DNA from: an uncultured Roseburia sp.
Lineage (GTDB): Bacteria; Bacillota; Clostridia; Lachnospirales; Lachnospiraceae
Length of the DNA: 54,949 nt
Reading direction: 5' to 3'
Assembly (NCBI GenBank): GCA_947564465.1
Contig: CANOCV010000017.1
Location: forward strand, 1-54,949
Position numbers and translations under genes: made by a program. Positions 28,971-36,897 of the stretch are shown here, in pieces (position 1 is the stretch's first letter; each line of letters opens with the position of its first letter). A model generated the notes under the pieces. The model searched no databases. It worked only from the letters and a program-made list of their open reading frames with translations, and had not been told where the DNA came from.

Positions 28971-28984
28971 AGACCGCTCCTTTC

Positions 28985-29866
28985 CTACTGCATTTTTATA
29001 ATTCCATTGTAAACATTCTTCGTTCCCTCATCGCTTGCGTCCCCCAGATAGTACTCCTCGTCCGCCGTACGAATATAGATAACATACTGATTCCTCGGAT
29101 TGTACAAAGTCTCAAAATCACCCACGTTCCTGACATGAAACGTTCCCTTCTGAAGATTTTCAAGGCTGCTTCCGCTCTTTTTAGACATAATCGGCAGCTC
29201 TTCCACCAGCTTCACTTCCTCAATATCCGACAGCATAATCCTGTAATTTTCCCACAGCTGTCCCGCAGTTATCACCCCATCCTCAATTTCAAGATAAATC
29301 GGCGTAAATTCTTCCGCAATCAGCCAGCCTCCCATAACGGGCAATATAAGAATCACGACAAGAGAAAATATGTAGAGCGCCTTGCCCCACGGCTTTGCCA
29401 TGTTCACAGTCATACCGATTCCCACACGATTCGTAACAATGCCGTTCTTGTCATTTGGATTATAATAGATTAACCCCCACTTCCAATAACGGTCTTCATC
29501 CTCCGTTCCTTCACCCAAATGCTTTTCCTGCTTTATTTGCATGATCTTTTTATTCGCCCAAACAAACGGTGTAACTGTAAATATCAGTATCAGGCACACC
29601 CATATCATCCAAAATGTTAACGCAATCGAAAAATACGGAAAGAAGAAAAACGGAATCGGAACCAGCAAAAGCACGATAAAGTTCCTCTTAAGTCTCTTTT
29701 CATACTCCGAAGCAATATCAGTAATTTCGGTATCACAGATATCTCCTGGCATTGTAACTGCAAACCACCGATTTTCTTTCCGTTTTCCCTCTGTCTTCAT
29801 GACAAAATATAGCACAAGAAGCACCGGATACATCACGATTGTAAGAAAAAACATAAACCATCCCAT
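28985..29866 (-). CDS. Integral membrane protein, DUF5808-like, with PH-like C-terminus
   Basis: The 293-aa protein has helices at about 3-22, 65-85, 88-108 and 168-190. Between helices 3 and 4 is the segment [26 protein letters not shown] followed by [14 protein letters not shown], which resembles DUF5808 (usually YYNPDDP...GWTLNFANP). The tail (about 195-293) looks like a small beta-rich PH-like domain ([27 protein letters not shown]). Function unknown. GGAGG stands 36 nt from the annotated ATG, so the start is uncertain. It lies after the pta terminator and just before nfo. Confidence 0.7.
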   Translation of the reverse strand: MGWFMFFLTIVMYPVLLVLYFVMKTEGKRKENRWFAVTMPGDICDTEITDIASEYEKRLKRNFIVLLLVPIPFFFFPYFSIALTFWMIWVCLILIFTVTPFVWANKKIMQIKQEKHLGEGTEDEDRYWKWGLIYYNPNDKNGIVTNRVGIGMTVNMAKPWGKALYIFSLVVILILPVMGGWLIAEEFTPIYLEIEDGVITAGQLWENYRIMLSDIEEVKLVEELPIMSKKSGSSLENLQKGTFHVRNVGDFETLYNPRNQYVIYIRTADEEYYLGDASDEGTKNVYNGIIKMQ

Positions 29867-29932
29867 AATATTCGTTACTGTTCACTTCGTGCCCAGTACT
29901 GCCTCCTTTCGTATGCGAAACCTTAACCGCCG

Positions 29933-29961
29933 AAAAACCGCAGGCAAATCTCACCTGCGGT
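29933..29961 (-). terminator. Terminator of pta
   Basis: On the minus strand ACCGCAGG and CCTGCGGT form a stem around TGAGATTTG, followed by TTTTT. It begins 23 nt after the pta stop codon. Confidence 0.85.
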
Positions 29962-29983
29962 CTTTGATTCTCTAATTACATTT

Positions 29984-30973
29984 TTATGCCAACGCTGCCG
30001 TGATGATTGCCATGGAATACACCTCTCCTGCGTTACATCCCCTTGACAGATCATTGATCGGAGCATTAAGCCCCAGAAGAATCGGGCCGTACGCCTCAAA
30101 ATTACCAAGGCGCTGCGCAATCTTATAGCCAATATTTCCGGCACTGATATCCGGAAAGATAAATGTGTTAGCATGGCCTGCCACCTCAGATTCCGGACAC
30201 TTTGTACGTGCAACACGCGGAGAAACGGCCGCATCAAACTGAAGCTCCCCGGCAATCGGAAGATCCGGCGCCAGCTTCTTGGTCTTTTCCGCCGCATTGC
30301 GCATTTTGTCCACATCCTCTCCCGCTCCCGATCCAAAGGTAGAATAGCTTAAAAATGCAACCTGCGGGTCAACACCGAAAATTCTCGCACACTCGGCCGT
30401 TTCCAGAGCGATTTCCACAAGATCATCTTCGGTAGGATGAATATTAATTGCGCAGTCACCCATCGCAAACACCTCATTCTCGCCCGTCGCTGCCGGGCGT
30501 ACCAGAATAAAGCATGAGGATACGATCTTATTCCCCGGCTTTGTCTTAATGAGCTGAAGAGCCGGACGAACCGTATCGGCTGTGGAGTATGTTGCCCCGC
30601 CTAAAAGCGCGTCCGCCAGTCCCATCTTAACCAACATCGTTCCGAAATAATTCGCCTGCGAAAGCGTCTTCCTCGCCTGCTCCTCCGTCACGCCCTTGCT
30701 TTTGCGAAGCTCACAGAACATCTCTACCATTTCATCTATTCTGTCAAATGTCCGCGGATCTATCACCTCTGCTCCACGTATATTAAATCCGCTCTCCTCT
30801 GCTGATTCCGCAATCTCATCCATATCGCCGACCAAAATCGGATGTAGGAAATTGCTTGCCAAAAGCCTGGATGCAGCCTCCAAAATACGAGGATCACTTC
30901 CCTCCGTAAAAACAATTTTTTTTGGGTTTTTCTTTAGAATACCGATTAATTGTCCAAAGCCAAACACTGCCAT
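29984..30973 (-). CDS. pta: Phosphate acetyltransferase
   Basis: The 329-aa short-form Pta exchanges acetyl-CoA and acetyl phosphate, a key acetate-producing step of fermentation. Family segments are VFTEGSDPRILEAA, ADALLGGATYSTADTVRPAL, SSCFILVRP, MGDCAINIHPTEDDLVEIA, FLSYSTFGSG, GELQFDAAVSPRVA, ANTFIFPDISAGNIGYK and GLNAPINDLSRGCNAGE. No acetate kinase gene is present in the window. It has its own promoter and a strong terminator, so it is a single-gene unit downstream of ldh. Confidence 0.95.
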   Translation of the reverse strand: MAVFGFGQLIGILKKNPKKIVFTEGSDPRILEAASRLLASNFLHPILVGDMDEIAESAEESGFNIRGAEVIDPRTFDRIDEMVEMFCELRKSKGVTEEQARKTLSQANYFGTMLVKMGLADALLGGATYSTADTVRPALQLIKTKPGNKIVSSCFILVRPAATGENEVFAMGDCAINIHPTEDDLVEIALETAECARIFGVDPQVAFLSYSTFGSGAGEDVDKMRNAAEKTKKLAPDLPIAGELQFDAAVSPRVARTKCPESEVAGHANTFIFPDISAGNIGYKIAQRLGNFEAYGPILLGLNAPINDLSRGCNAGEVYSMAIITAALA

Positions 30974-31018
30974 ATTTTTACCGCCTTCTCTTTTTAAATA
31001 TTTTAGTACCTGTCTATT

Positions 31019-31046
31019 ATTGTATACACTTTTTTATGATTTTCAA
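31019..31046 (-). promoter_or_regulatory. Promoter of pta
   Basis: TTGAAA (31041-31046) and TACAAT (31019-31024) with a 16-nt spacer on the minus strand, about 45 nt before the ATG. Confidence 0.6.
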
Positions 31047-31105
31047 GGTCTGAACTTTATTTTGTACAATTTATCTATGTATTTTTAGGGAAACAAAAAG
31101 TCCCC

Positions 31106-32062
31106 CTAAATGTCACGGATAATTTCCTTTAACGTTTCCGCAGATTTTTCAAGTCTTTCCTTCTCTTCTTTGCTCAACGAAATCGGAATTACCTTTTCCA
31201 CGCCGCCGGCGCCAAGGATTGCCGGCATACTCAAAACAACGCCCGAAATCCCGTACTCCCCGTCAATATAACTTGATACCGGCAGGATGGATTCTTCGTT
31301 GCGTACAATCGCCTCACAGATTCTGCGCACTGCCATGGCAATTCCGTAATACGTCGCCTGCTTCCTCTCGATAATCTCATACGCGCTGTTTTTTACATTT
31401 TCAAAAATCCGCTCCGTCGCCTCCTCATGGCTGAAATGCCCGCGCAGCTCGCAAAAATCATTCAGCGGAAGTCCCGCCACCGTAGCGCTGCTCCAGACGG
31501 CAAGCTCGCTGTCACCGTGCTCCCCGATAATAAACGCATGTACGCTTCGGCTGTCAACGCCAAGATGATGCCCCACCTCATACTTCAGTCTGGCCGTATC
31601 AAGCACCGTTCCCGAACCGATTACGCGGTTCGCCGGATACCCCGAAAGCTTTAATGCCGTGTAAGTCAAAATATCGACCGGATTGCTCACTACAAGCAGA
31701 ATGCCGTCAAACTCCCGGGAAGTTATTTCCGGTATGATTGAATGAAAAATCGCAACGTTCTTATGCACAAGATCCAGACGTGTCTCACCCGGTTTCTGGT
31801 TCGCTCCCGCAGTGATAATGACCACCATTGCCCCCTTTACGTCATCATATGTCCCTGCATATATTTTCATTGGGCTTGCAAACGGCAGTCCATGGCCGAT
31901 ATCCATAGCTTCCCCCTCCGCCCGCTTTTGATCTACGTCAACGAGTACCAGCTCTGAAAAAACTCCGCTGTTCATCAACGCAAATACAGATGCAGAGCCT
32001 ACGAATCCGCACCCTATCATGACCGCTTTTCTCGTCTTAATGATATTTTCATTCTCTTTCAT
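31106..32062 (-). CDS. ldh: L-lactate dehydrogenase
   Basis: The 318-aa cytoplasmic enzyme reduces pyruvate to lactate with NADH. Motifs: IGCGFVGSASVFALM (NAD binding), TAGANQKPGETRLDL with the lactate-type Gln rather than the malate-type Arg, VVSNPVDILTY, the Arg-containing GSGTVLDTARLKYEV, and the catalytic His in IIGEHGDSELAVWS. The start MKENENI follows AAAGGAGC at 7 nt. It lies 53 nt after the CarD-family gene. A 7-bp hairpin (TTTAGGG/CCCTAAA) overlaps its stop codon without a good T-run. Confidence 0.95.
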   Translation of the reverse strand: MKENENIIKTRKAVMIGCGFVGSASVFALMNSGVFSELVLVDVDQKRAEGEAMDIGHGLPFASPMKIYAGTYDDVKGAMVVIITAGANQKPGETRLDLVHKNVAIFHSIIPEITSREFDGILLVVSNPVDILTYTALKLSGYPANRVIGSGTVLDTARLKYEVGHHLGVDSRSVHAFIIGEHGDSELAVWSSATVAGLPLNDFCELRGHFSHEEATERIFENVKNSAYEIIERKQATYYGIAMAVRRICEAIVRNEESILPVSSYIDGEYGISGVVLSMPAILGAGGVEKVIPISLSKEEKERLEKSAETLKEIIRDI

Positions 32063-32115
32063 ATTGCGTGCTCCTTTTGCTTTCTTTTTTCTTATCGTGT
32101 GCACTTTTTAATATT

Positions 32116-32625
32116 TTATTCTTCCTGCCCGTCGAGACATGACTTTATGTAATCAACCATTCCCTCTTTTTCCATCCGCAATGCGACAGCAAGCTCACCG
32201 TATAGATTGTCCTCCGCAATCTTTAAATACCTTTCATCCACTGCAGTCACTTTTTTGCCCTCCGCGATTCTCGAACATTTTCTCAAATAAAGTGTCTTAA
32301 TAATTTTTACCCATTCTCTGCAGTCACACTTATGAATTACTTCTTTATATATGCTTTCTCTGCGTTTTTCATCCGCCACCCAGATCGTGTCAATATCCTT
32401 AATCTCACTGATCAGCCGCTTTGCCTCCTCCTCCGAAAGAACCCTGCGCATAACAACCTTTTCATTGTCAACCGGAGTATATATCTTCCCGTCCTTTTGC
32501 CCCATTGGTATTAACGTATAATATAACCTGTCCTTTGGAACTCCGGACAACTCCATCGGTCCGATATTTTCCACCTTGCACACTCCGTTGCTCCCATAAA
32601 TAATATACTCTCCCAATTCAAACAT
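32116..32625 (-). CDS. CarD/CdnL-family RNA polymerase-binding regulator
   Basis: The 169-aa protein begins FELGEYIIYGSNGVCKVENIG, the typical CarD/TRCF RNA-polymerase-interacting fold (about 1-65), which includes YYTLIPM and IYTPVDN. A helical C-terminal domain (about 75-169) follows, ending in ALRMEKEGMVDYIKSCL. Family members bind the RNAP beta subunit and stabilise open promoter complexes. The ATG start is set by AAGGAG 10 nt upstream; a GTG seven codons earlier is possible. It precedes ldh and has a structured leader. Confidence 0.88.
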   Translation of the reverse strand: MFELGEYIIYGSNGVCKVENIGPMELSGVPKDRLYYTLIPMGQKDGKIYTPVDNEKVVMRRVLSEEEAKRLISEIKDIDTIWVADEKRRESIYKEVIHKCDCREWVKIIKTLYLRKCSRIAEGKKVTAVDERYLKIAEDNLYGELAVALRMEKEGMVDYIKSCLDGQEE

Positions 32626-32707
32626 TCTGCGATATCTCCTTCCCACAACAAACCCTTTGGACCGGGCTTCACTATCTCGTTACAATATCCAGCGGAATAT
32701 TTAACAA

Positions 32708-32741
32708 GGCTGCCGCATGAATAAAATTCACTGCGACAGCC
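32708..32741 (-). other. Strong hairpin in the carD leader
   Basis: Minus-strand GGCTGTCGCA pairs with TGCGGCAGCC around an inner GAAT/ATTC hairpin. It lies about 85 nt upstream of the CarD start and lacks a T-run. Confidence 0.45.
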
Positions 32742-32909
32742 CCTGTCTATACTGCAATAACAAAATTTCACTGTGCCAGAACGGGCAAACGAAATGTATA
32801 TCCGCTAAATAAATTATAACACTTTTTTCCTTTTTTCGTAAGAGTTTTTTGTGATTTTCCCGCCAAAGAAGTAATTATTCAGCCTTCGGCTTCATAAAAG
32901 AGAATACCT

Positions 32910-33047
32910 TTAATGACAGTGTCCACTGCAGTTTTTACAATCGCATCCACACTGAAGCGACTTTCCGCTCTTTTTATCCCTTATCATACTGCGAATAACC
33001 ATTGCCACAATTGCCGTCAAAATCGCCCCTACAATGAATGTTCCCAT
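32910..33047 (-). CDS. FeoB-associated Cys-rich membrane protein
   Basis: This 45-aa protein starts one base after the feoB stop codon. It has one membrane helix (about 3-20, TFIVGAILTAIVAMVIR), a basic stretch, and a cysteine tail reading CGCDCKNCSGHC. This is the FeoB-associated Cys-rich family, found next to feoB in Firmicutes; it is thought to help ferrous iron transport, possibly like FeoC. The ribosome site is the G-rich end of feoB. It is the last gene of the feo operon. Confidence 0.9.
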   Translation of the reverse strand: MGTFIVGAILTAIVAMVIRSMIRDKKSGKSLQCGCDCKNCSGHCH

Positions 33048-33048
33048 A

Positions 33049-35244
33049 TTATTTCGCCCCCGCTACACGCTTCATATTAACGTTTAATGTTTCACTCTCC
33101 TTATATGGCCTAAAAAGCAGATATGCAAAACCAATTACCAGAACAAACGCCACAACCGTTCCGATTCCGAAGCTTCCCGCCGAAATCAGACTGCCGATCT
33201 GATATACACATAAGGATACGATATAAGCAAGTATCATCTGATACCCGATCGCAAACCAGAACCACTTTGTATTGTTCATTTCCCTCTTGATTGCACCCAT
33301 TGCTGCAAAGCACGGTGCACAAAGCAGGTTAAATACAAGGAACGAATACGCAGCCACCGCCGTCATACTTCCCGCCAGCTGTCCCCATATTTCCGCTCCG
33401 TCTTCTGCAACCTCTCCGAATCCAAAGAGAATACCGAACGTACCTACCACATTTTCTTTCGCAATCAGTCCTGTTACCGCTGCGACCGCCATCTTCCAGT
33501 CTCCCCATCCAAGCGGTGCAAAGATCGGCGCGATAACGCCTCCGATTGCCGCCAGAATACTTAAATCCAGCTGCTCTTCCTCCAGCATGGTAAAACTTCC
33601 GTCAACCCATCCAAAGTTCATCAAGAACCAGAGCACAATCGTAGATAAAAGAATAATCGTTCCCGCCTTCTTAATGAAGGACCATCCGCGCTCCCACATG
33701 CTTCTTAATACATTCGGCACGGTCGGCATATGATATGCCGGTAATTCCATAACAAACGGAGCCGGTTCCCCCGCAAACATTCTCGTCTTCTTCAAAATAA
33801 TTCCCGAGCAGATAACAGCCGCAAGCCCTACCAGATAAGCGCTCCAGGAAACCCATCCCGAATTGTCAAAAAATGCGCCCGCAATCAATGCAATAATCGG
33901 AAGCTTCGCCCCGCACGGAATGAACGTCGTCGTCATAATCGTCATTTTACGGTCACGGTCATTTTCAATCGTACGGCTTGCCATAACCCCCGGAACTCCA
34001 CAGCCCGACCCAATCAGCATCGGGATGAAGGATTTACCGGAAAGACCGAATTTGCGGAAGATACGGTCCATGATAAACGCAACTCTCGCCATATATCCGC
34101 ACGCTTCCAAAAACGCAAGAAAAATAAACAATACCAGCATCTGCGGCACAAACCCAAGCACTGCTCCTACGCCGGCCACAATACCGTCTAAAATCAAACC
34201 GGAAAGCCAGTCTGCGCAGCCAACCGCATTTAACCCTGCTTCTACCTGCGACGGTATACTAGGAACCGGAAGCGCCTCTATTCCAAACAAATTCCAGCCT
34301 TCACCAAAAACGCCGTCATTCGCCCAATCGGTAGCCCAGGTTCCGACTGTAGTAACCGAAACATAATAAACAATGAACATCACCAGCAGGAAAATCGGAA
34401 GCGCCAGAACACGATGGGTAACTATCTTATCAATTTTATCGGAAATCGTCGACTTTTCATGTCCTGCGGCCTTTTTGCAGCACTCCTTAATAATTGACGA
34501 AATATAAACATACCGCTCATTCGTGATGATACTCTCCGTATCGTCATCCATCGCATCCTCAAGCTTCTTGATCTCGGCGCCGGCATCTACCATACGGCTC
34601 ATCATCGTTGATATTTTGTCGTCACGCTCCAACAGCTTGATTGCAAAAAAACGCTTCTGCTCCGCCGAAACATCGCTGCCTATTTTTGCCTCTACGGATG
34701 AAATCGCCTCTTCCACCTCAGGCGCAAAGCTATGTACTGCCGCTGTCGCTTTTGCCTCTCTTGCAAGTGCAACCGCCTTTTCTGCCGCTTTTACAATGCC
34801 GGTTCCCTTTAACGCCGATATTTCCACCACTTCACAGCCCAATTTCTCCGAAAGCGTCTTTATCTGTATTTTATCGCCGTTCTTTTCTACAATATCTATC
34901 ATGTTAACCGCCATGATCACCGGTATCCCAAGCTCCAGCAGCTGCGTGGAAAGATACAAGTTACGCTCGATATTCGTTCCGTCCACAATATTTAAAATCG
35001 CATCCGGACGCTCTCCTATCAGATAATTTCTTGCAACAACCTCTTCTAAGGTATATGGGGAAAGCGAATAAATTCCCGGAAGATCCATAAGAATTACATC
35101 CTTATGCCCTTTCAGACGTCCTTCCTTCTTCTCTACTGTCACACCCGGCCAGTTTCCGACAAATTGATTGGAACCCGTCAGCGCATTAAACAATGTTGTC
35201 TTTCCGCAATTCGGGTTGCCTGCCAATGCTATTTTTAATGACAT
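33049..35244 (-). CDS. feoB: Ferrous iron transport protein B
   Basis: The 731-aa protein imports Fe2+. The N-terminal G domain (1-165) has GNPNCGKTTLFNALTG (G1), the G2 region VTVEKKEG, LMDLPGIYSL (G3), NMIDI (G4) and SALKGTG (G5). A helical GDI region (about 170-270) follows. The membrane part (about 280-715) contains the Gate motifs GSGCGVPGVMASR and CAPCFAAMGAIKRE with the conserved cysteines. GGAGAACGAAA precedes the ATG. It lies after two feoA genes and behind a second DtxR-type palindrome. Confidence 0.97.
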   Translation of the reverse strand: MSLKIALAGNPNCGKTTLFNALTGSNQFVGNWPGVTVEKKEGRLKGHKDVILMDLPGIYSLSPYTLEEVVARNYLIGERPDAILNIVDGTNIERNLYLSTQLLELGIPVIMAVNMIDIVEKNGDKIQIKTLSEKLGCEVVEISALKGTGIVKAAEKAVALAREAKATAAVHSFAPEVEEAISSVEAKIGSDVSAEQKRFFAIKLLERDDKISTMMSRMVDAGAEIKKLEDAMDDDTESIITNERYVYISSIIKECCKKAAGHEKSTISDKIDKIVTHRVLALPIFLLVMFIVYYVSVTTVGTWATDWANDGVFGEGWNLFGIEALPVPSIPSQVEAGLNAVGCADWLSGLILDGIVAGVGAVLGFVPQMLVLFIFLAFLEACGYMARVAFIMDRIFRKFGLSGKSFIPMLIGSGCGVPGVMASRTIENDRDRKMTIMTTTFIPCGAKLPIIALIAGAFFDNSGWVSWSAYLVGLAAVICSGIILKKTRMFAGEPAPFVMELPAYHMPTVPNVLRSMWERGWSFIKKAGTIILLSTIVLWFLMNFGWVDGSFTMLEEEQLDLSILAAIGGVIAPIFAPLGWGDWKMAVAAVTGLIAKENVVGTFGILFGFGEVAEDGAEIWGQLAGSMTAVAAYSFLVFNLLCAPCFAAMGAIKREMNNTKWFWFAIGYQMILAYIVSLCVYQIGSLISAGSFGIGTVVAFVLVIGFAYLLFRPYKESETLNVNMKRVAGAK

Positions 35245-35268
35245 TTTCGTTCTCCTTTACTTACATTT

Positions 35269-35284
35269 GTTAGTACTTTCTAAC
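35269..35284. promoter_or_regulatory. Second DtxR-type operator candidate, in front of feoB
   Basis: GTTAGTACTTTCTAAC is an inverted repeat with the same half-sites and spacing (GTTAG-N6-CTAAC) as the site on the feoA promoter. It lies in the 56-nt feoA-feoB spacer; only a poor promoter can be seen around it. Confidence 0.6.
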
Positions 35285-35300
35285 TTATAGGCAAAAATAA

Positions 35301-35522
35301 TTATTCCACCTGTATCATCTCCGCATCAGCCTTCCGCAGAGACAATTCATATCCTCTTACCGTGACCTCCACCGGATCCCCAAGCGGCGCCACCTTCCTC
35401 ACAAAAACCTCTACTCCTTTTGTGATTCCCATGTCCATAATTCTTCTTTTTACCGGACCTTCCCCCGTCAGCTTCGTTACCCTGACAGTCTTACCGCAGG
35501 GTATCTCCCTTAGTGTTTTCAT
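35301..35522 (-). CDS. feoA: FeoA-family SH3-like protein (second copy)
   Basis: A 73-aa single SH3-like domain: LREIPCGKTVRVTKLTGEG, then RRIMDMGITKGVEVFVRKVAPLGDPVEVTVRGYELSLR. This is the standard FeoA layout. FeoA is a small cytoplasmic partner that modulates FeoB. It lies 9 nt after the first feoA copy and is transcribed with it. Paired feoA genes before feoB are common in Firmicutes. Confidence 0.95.
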   Translation of the reverse strand: MKTLREIPCGKTVRVTKLTGEGPVKRRIMDMGITKGVEVFVRKVAPLGDPVEVTVRGYELSLRKADAEMIQVE

Positions 35523-35531
35523 ATCTGCTCC

Positions 35532-35744
35532 TTATCCTACCATGATTTTATTTGCCATATCCTTACCGATCGCAACCCTGGAATCCTTCACATTCACAAT
35601 CATGTTGCCGCCGATTTCGGATACCACAGTCACTATCCCCCCGACTACAAAGCCGAGATTCTCCAAAAAACGCCTCGTCTCATCTCGTCCGCCCACTTTG
35701 CGAATTACACTTGGTTCTCCTGCATTCACCATTGTCAAAGGCAT
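35532..35744 (-). CDS. feoA: FeoA-family SH3-like protein (first copy)
   Basis: The 70-aa product starts MPLTMVNAGEPSVIRKVGG and contains RRFLENLGFVVGGIVTVVSEIGGNMIVNVKDSRVAIG, a FeoA fold in which the second strand has a Gly-Gly turn. No strong ribosome site stands in front of this ATG; a 20-codon leader frame ends 4 nt upstream, so translation may be coupled. A GTG 19 codons upstream could also start it. Confidence 0.88.
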   Translation of the reverse strand: MPLTMVNAGEPSVIRKVGGRDETRRFLENLGFVVGGIVTVVSEIGGNMIVNVKDSRVAIGKDMANKIMVG

Positions 35745-35748
35745 ACCA

Positions 35749-35811
35749 TCATCTTCTTTCTTGTATCTGGCGGAGAATCCTGCCGCAAAACATAAATCCA
35801 CCGCGCCGCAT
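35749..35811 (-). CDS. Possible 20-aa leader peptide of the feo operon
   Basis: The ATG lies 7 nt behind GAGGAG, the best ribosome site in the feo leader, whereas feoA itself has a weak one. The frame encodes a short basic peptide (MRRGGFMFCGRI and eight more residues) and stops with TGA, 4 nt before the feoA ATG. Translation coupling to feoA is the inference. The peptide matches no family I know. Confidence 0.45.
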   Translation of the reverse strand: MRRGGFMFCGRILRQIQERR

Positions 35812-35844
35812 TACAATTCTCCTCTAATATAGATTCTTTTCAAT

Positions 35845-35876
35845 GTTAGTATATGCTAACCATCGTTAGGTGTCAA
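35845..35876 (-). promoter_or_regulatory. feo promoter overlapped by a DtxR-type operator
   Basis: TTGACA (35871-35876) and TATACT (35848-35853) are 17 nt apart on the minus strand. The palindrome GTTAGTATATGCTAAC (35845-35860) covers the -10 box, and a further GTTAG (35865-35869) makes another inverted repeat with its right half. Repressor binding here would block RNA polymerase. Confidence 0.8.
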
Positions 35877-35897
35877 GAACTTTTTCCAAAAACTTTT

Positions 35898-35926
35898 TTG
35901 CCGCATTTCGGAAAGTATGATATAAT
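35898..35926 (+). promoter_or_regulatory. Probable promoter of the dtxR-like gene
   Basis: TTGCCG (35898-35903) and TATAAT (35921-35926) with a 17-nt spacer on the plus strand. The predicted leader is about 175 nt and contains the tandem hairpins. Confidence 0.55.
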
Positions 35927-35929
35927 ATG

Positions 35930-36020
35930 GCATGAGGAGGGGCCCAGCGGAGCTGGGAAGAGCCCTGATGCCCAATTGCATGAGGAGGGGCCCGGCGAAG
36001 CCGGGAAAAGCCCTGATGCG
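35930..36020 (+). repeat. Two tandem 48-bp hairpin repeats in the dtxR leader
   Basis: Copies start at 35930 and 35978. Each has outer GCAT...ATGC, a GGGC...GCCC stem, a purine bulge (GAAGA or GAAAA), and an apical hairpin. The apical stems are CCCAGC-GGA-GCTGGG and CCCGGC-GAA-GCCGGG: an A-T pair in one is a G-C pair in the other, a compensatory change that supports an RNA or DNA fold. Confidence 0.75.
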
Positions 36021-36106
36021 CGAAAGGCCATCAACCTCGCGGTTAGCAGAACAATATTATACCGCAGCCAAAAACAGATGAATTTTTATTTTCAGGGGGA
36101 TAATCC

Positions 36107-36466
36107 ATGACTACAAATGAATCTTCAGAAAATTATCTGGAAACTATACTGATTCTTAGCAAAGCCCGTCCCGTAGTACGCTCTGTTGACATCGCAAACG
36201 AGCTGGGATTTAAAAAATCCAGCGTCAGCGTTGCTATGAAGAATCTACGTGAAAAAGGCCTTATCACAGTGACCCCGGAAGGGTTCATCTATCTGACAGA
36301 TGCAGGCCGTGAAATTGCCGAAATGATTTATGAGCGCCATGAGTTTCTCTCCAACTGGCTGACACGCCTTGGCGTTGACAAAGAGATTGCACAAAGAGAC
36401 GCCTGCCGAATCGAGCATGTCATCAGCAAGGAAAGCTTCGAGGCAATTAAGCAGCATATCAAATAG
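36107..36466 (+). CDS. Short DtxR/IdeR-family iron-dependent regulator
   Basis: The 119-aa protein has an N-terminal winged helix (about 1-65, DIANELGFKKSSVSVAMKNLREKGLI) and a dimerisation/metal domain (about 70-119); the C-terminal SH3 domain of DtxR/IdeR is absent. The metal region reads ACRIEHVIS. The Cys-x2-Glu-His pattern matches DtxR/IdeR (iron) rather than MntR (Glu-x2-Glu-His), while the usual N-terminal Met ligand is Asn in SSENYLET. AGGGGG precedes the ATG. Encoded divergently from feo, whose promoter carries a fitting palindrome, it is the inferred feo repressor. Confidence 0.88.
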   Translation: MTTNESSENYLETILILSKARPVVRSVDIANELGFKKSSVSVAMKNLREKGLITVTPEGFIYLTDAGREIAEMIYERHEFLSNWLTRLGVDKEIAQRDACRIEHVISKESFEAIKQHIK

Positions 36467-36541
36467 CAGGCAAACACATGTGCCTTGAATTGATATGTAA
36501 AGCAGTATTTTACGTTTTAACTTCAAAAAATTATATGAAAT

Positions 36542-36582
36542 CGAAAGGCCGGCAGGTAATTCTTTTACCCGTCGGCCTTTCG
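36542..36582 (+). other. Long hairpin downstream of the dtxR-like gene
   Basis: CGAAAGGCCG and CGGCCTTTCG form a 10-bp stem, extended by GGTAA/TTACC. There is no T-run on the plus strand, so it is more likely a 3'-end stabiliser than a strong terminator. Confidence 0.5.
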
Positions 36583-36610
36583 TGCTGCCAATCGCGCGAG
36601 TGCGCATATT

Positions 36611-36678
36611 TTTTATATCATAGGAAAGTTATAGATTTTAACGCTTTGCAGTAACAAGGTCTTTCCTATGATATAAAA
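36611..36678. repeat. Palindromic intergenic repeat, copy 1 (intact)
   Basis: Perfect 18-bp inverted arms TTTTATATCATAGGAAAG (36611-36628) and CTTTCCTATGATATAAAA (36661-36678) flank a 32-bp core. Copy 2 at 37.4 kb has a very similar core but is interrupted by an insertion. Confidence 0.85.
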
Positions 36679-36747
36679 TAGAATCCTGCTTTGCAGGATT
36701 CTACGCCTGCGGCGGATCGCTTTAGCGATATATTTCCTTTCCGCCGC
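36679..36747. repeat. Two hairpins following repeat copy 1
   Basis: TAGAATCCTGC-TTT-GCAGGATTCTA (36679-36703) is a perfect 11-bp hairpin. GCGGCGGA (36709-36716) pairs with TCCGCCGC (36740-36747) around an inner ATCGC-TTTA-GCGAT stem. The GAATCCTGC word recurs beside copy 2 near 37391. Confidence 0.6.
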
Positions 36748-36781
36748 ATGGCCATCCTGCCCGGAGGGCTTTTTATATCAT

Positions 36782-36810
36782 AAAAAACGGATATCAATTA
36801 AGATATCCGT
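36782..36810 (-). terminator. Intrinsic terminator of the candidate small RNA
   Basis: Minus strand: ACGGATATC, loop TTAATT, GATATCCGT, then TTTTT. A perfect 9-bp stem with a T-run. Confidence 0.85.
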
Positions 36811-36891
36811 AACTTTCGGGGAGTGCACCCCGAACCTTGCGGCCCGGGATGCATGAGTTATGAAAAATTATATTAGCTTGTTAGCTAGTAC
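36782..36891 (-). ncRNA. Candidate small RNA next to the dtxR-like gene
   Basis: About 110 nt on the minus strand, from a predicted start near 36891 to an intrinsic terminator. It contains hairpin TTCGGGG-TGCACT-CCCCGAA (36815-36834). No convincing coding frame is present (an 18-codon ATG frame lacks a ribosome site). The first part carries GCTAAC and GCTAAT words resembling DtxR half-sites. Confidence 0.45.
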
Positions 36892-36897
36892 ACATAT

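Noticed and set aside
35930..36020. Possible CRISPR array
   Set aside because: Only two units, spacer of about 5 bp, internally palindromic; no cas genes in the window.
35853..36110. 85-codon open frame with repeated EEGP..AGKSPDA peptide
   Set aside because: It is the translation of the tandem hairpin repeats; no ribosome site at its start, and pairing, not codons, is conserved.
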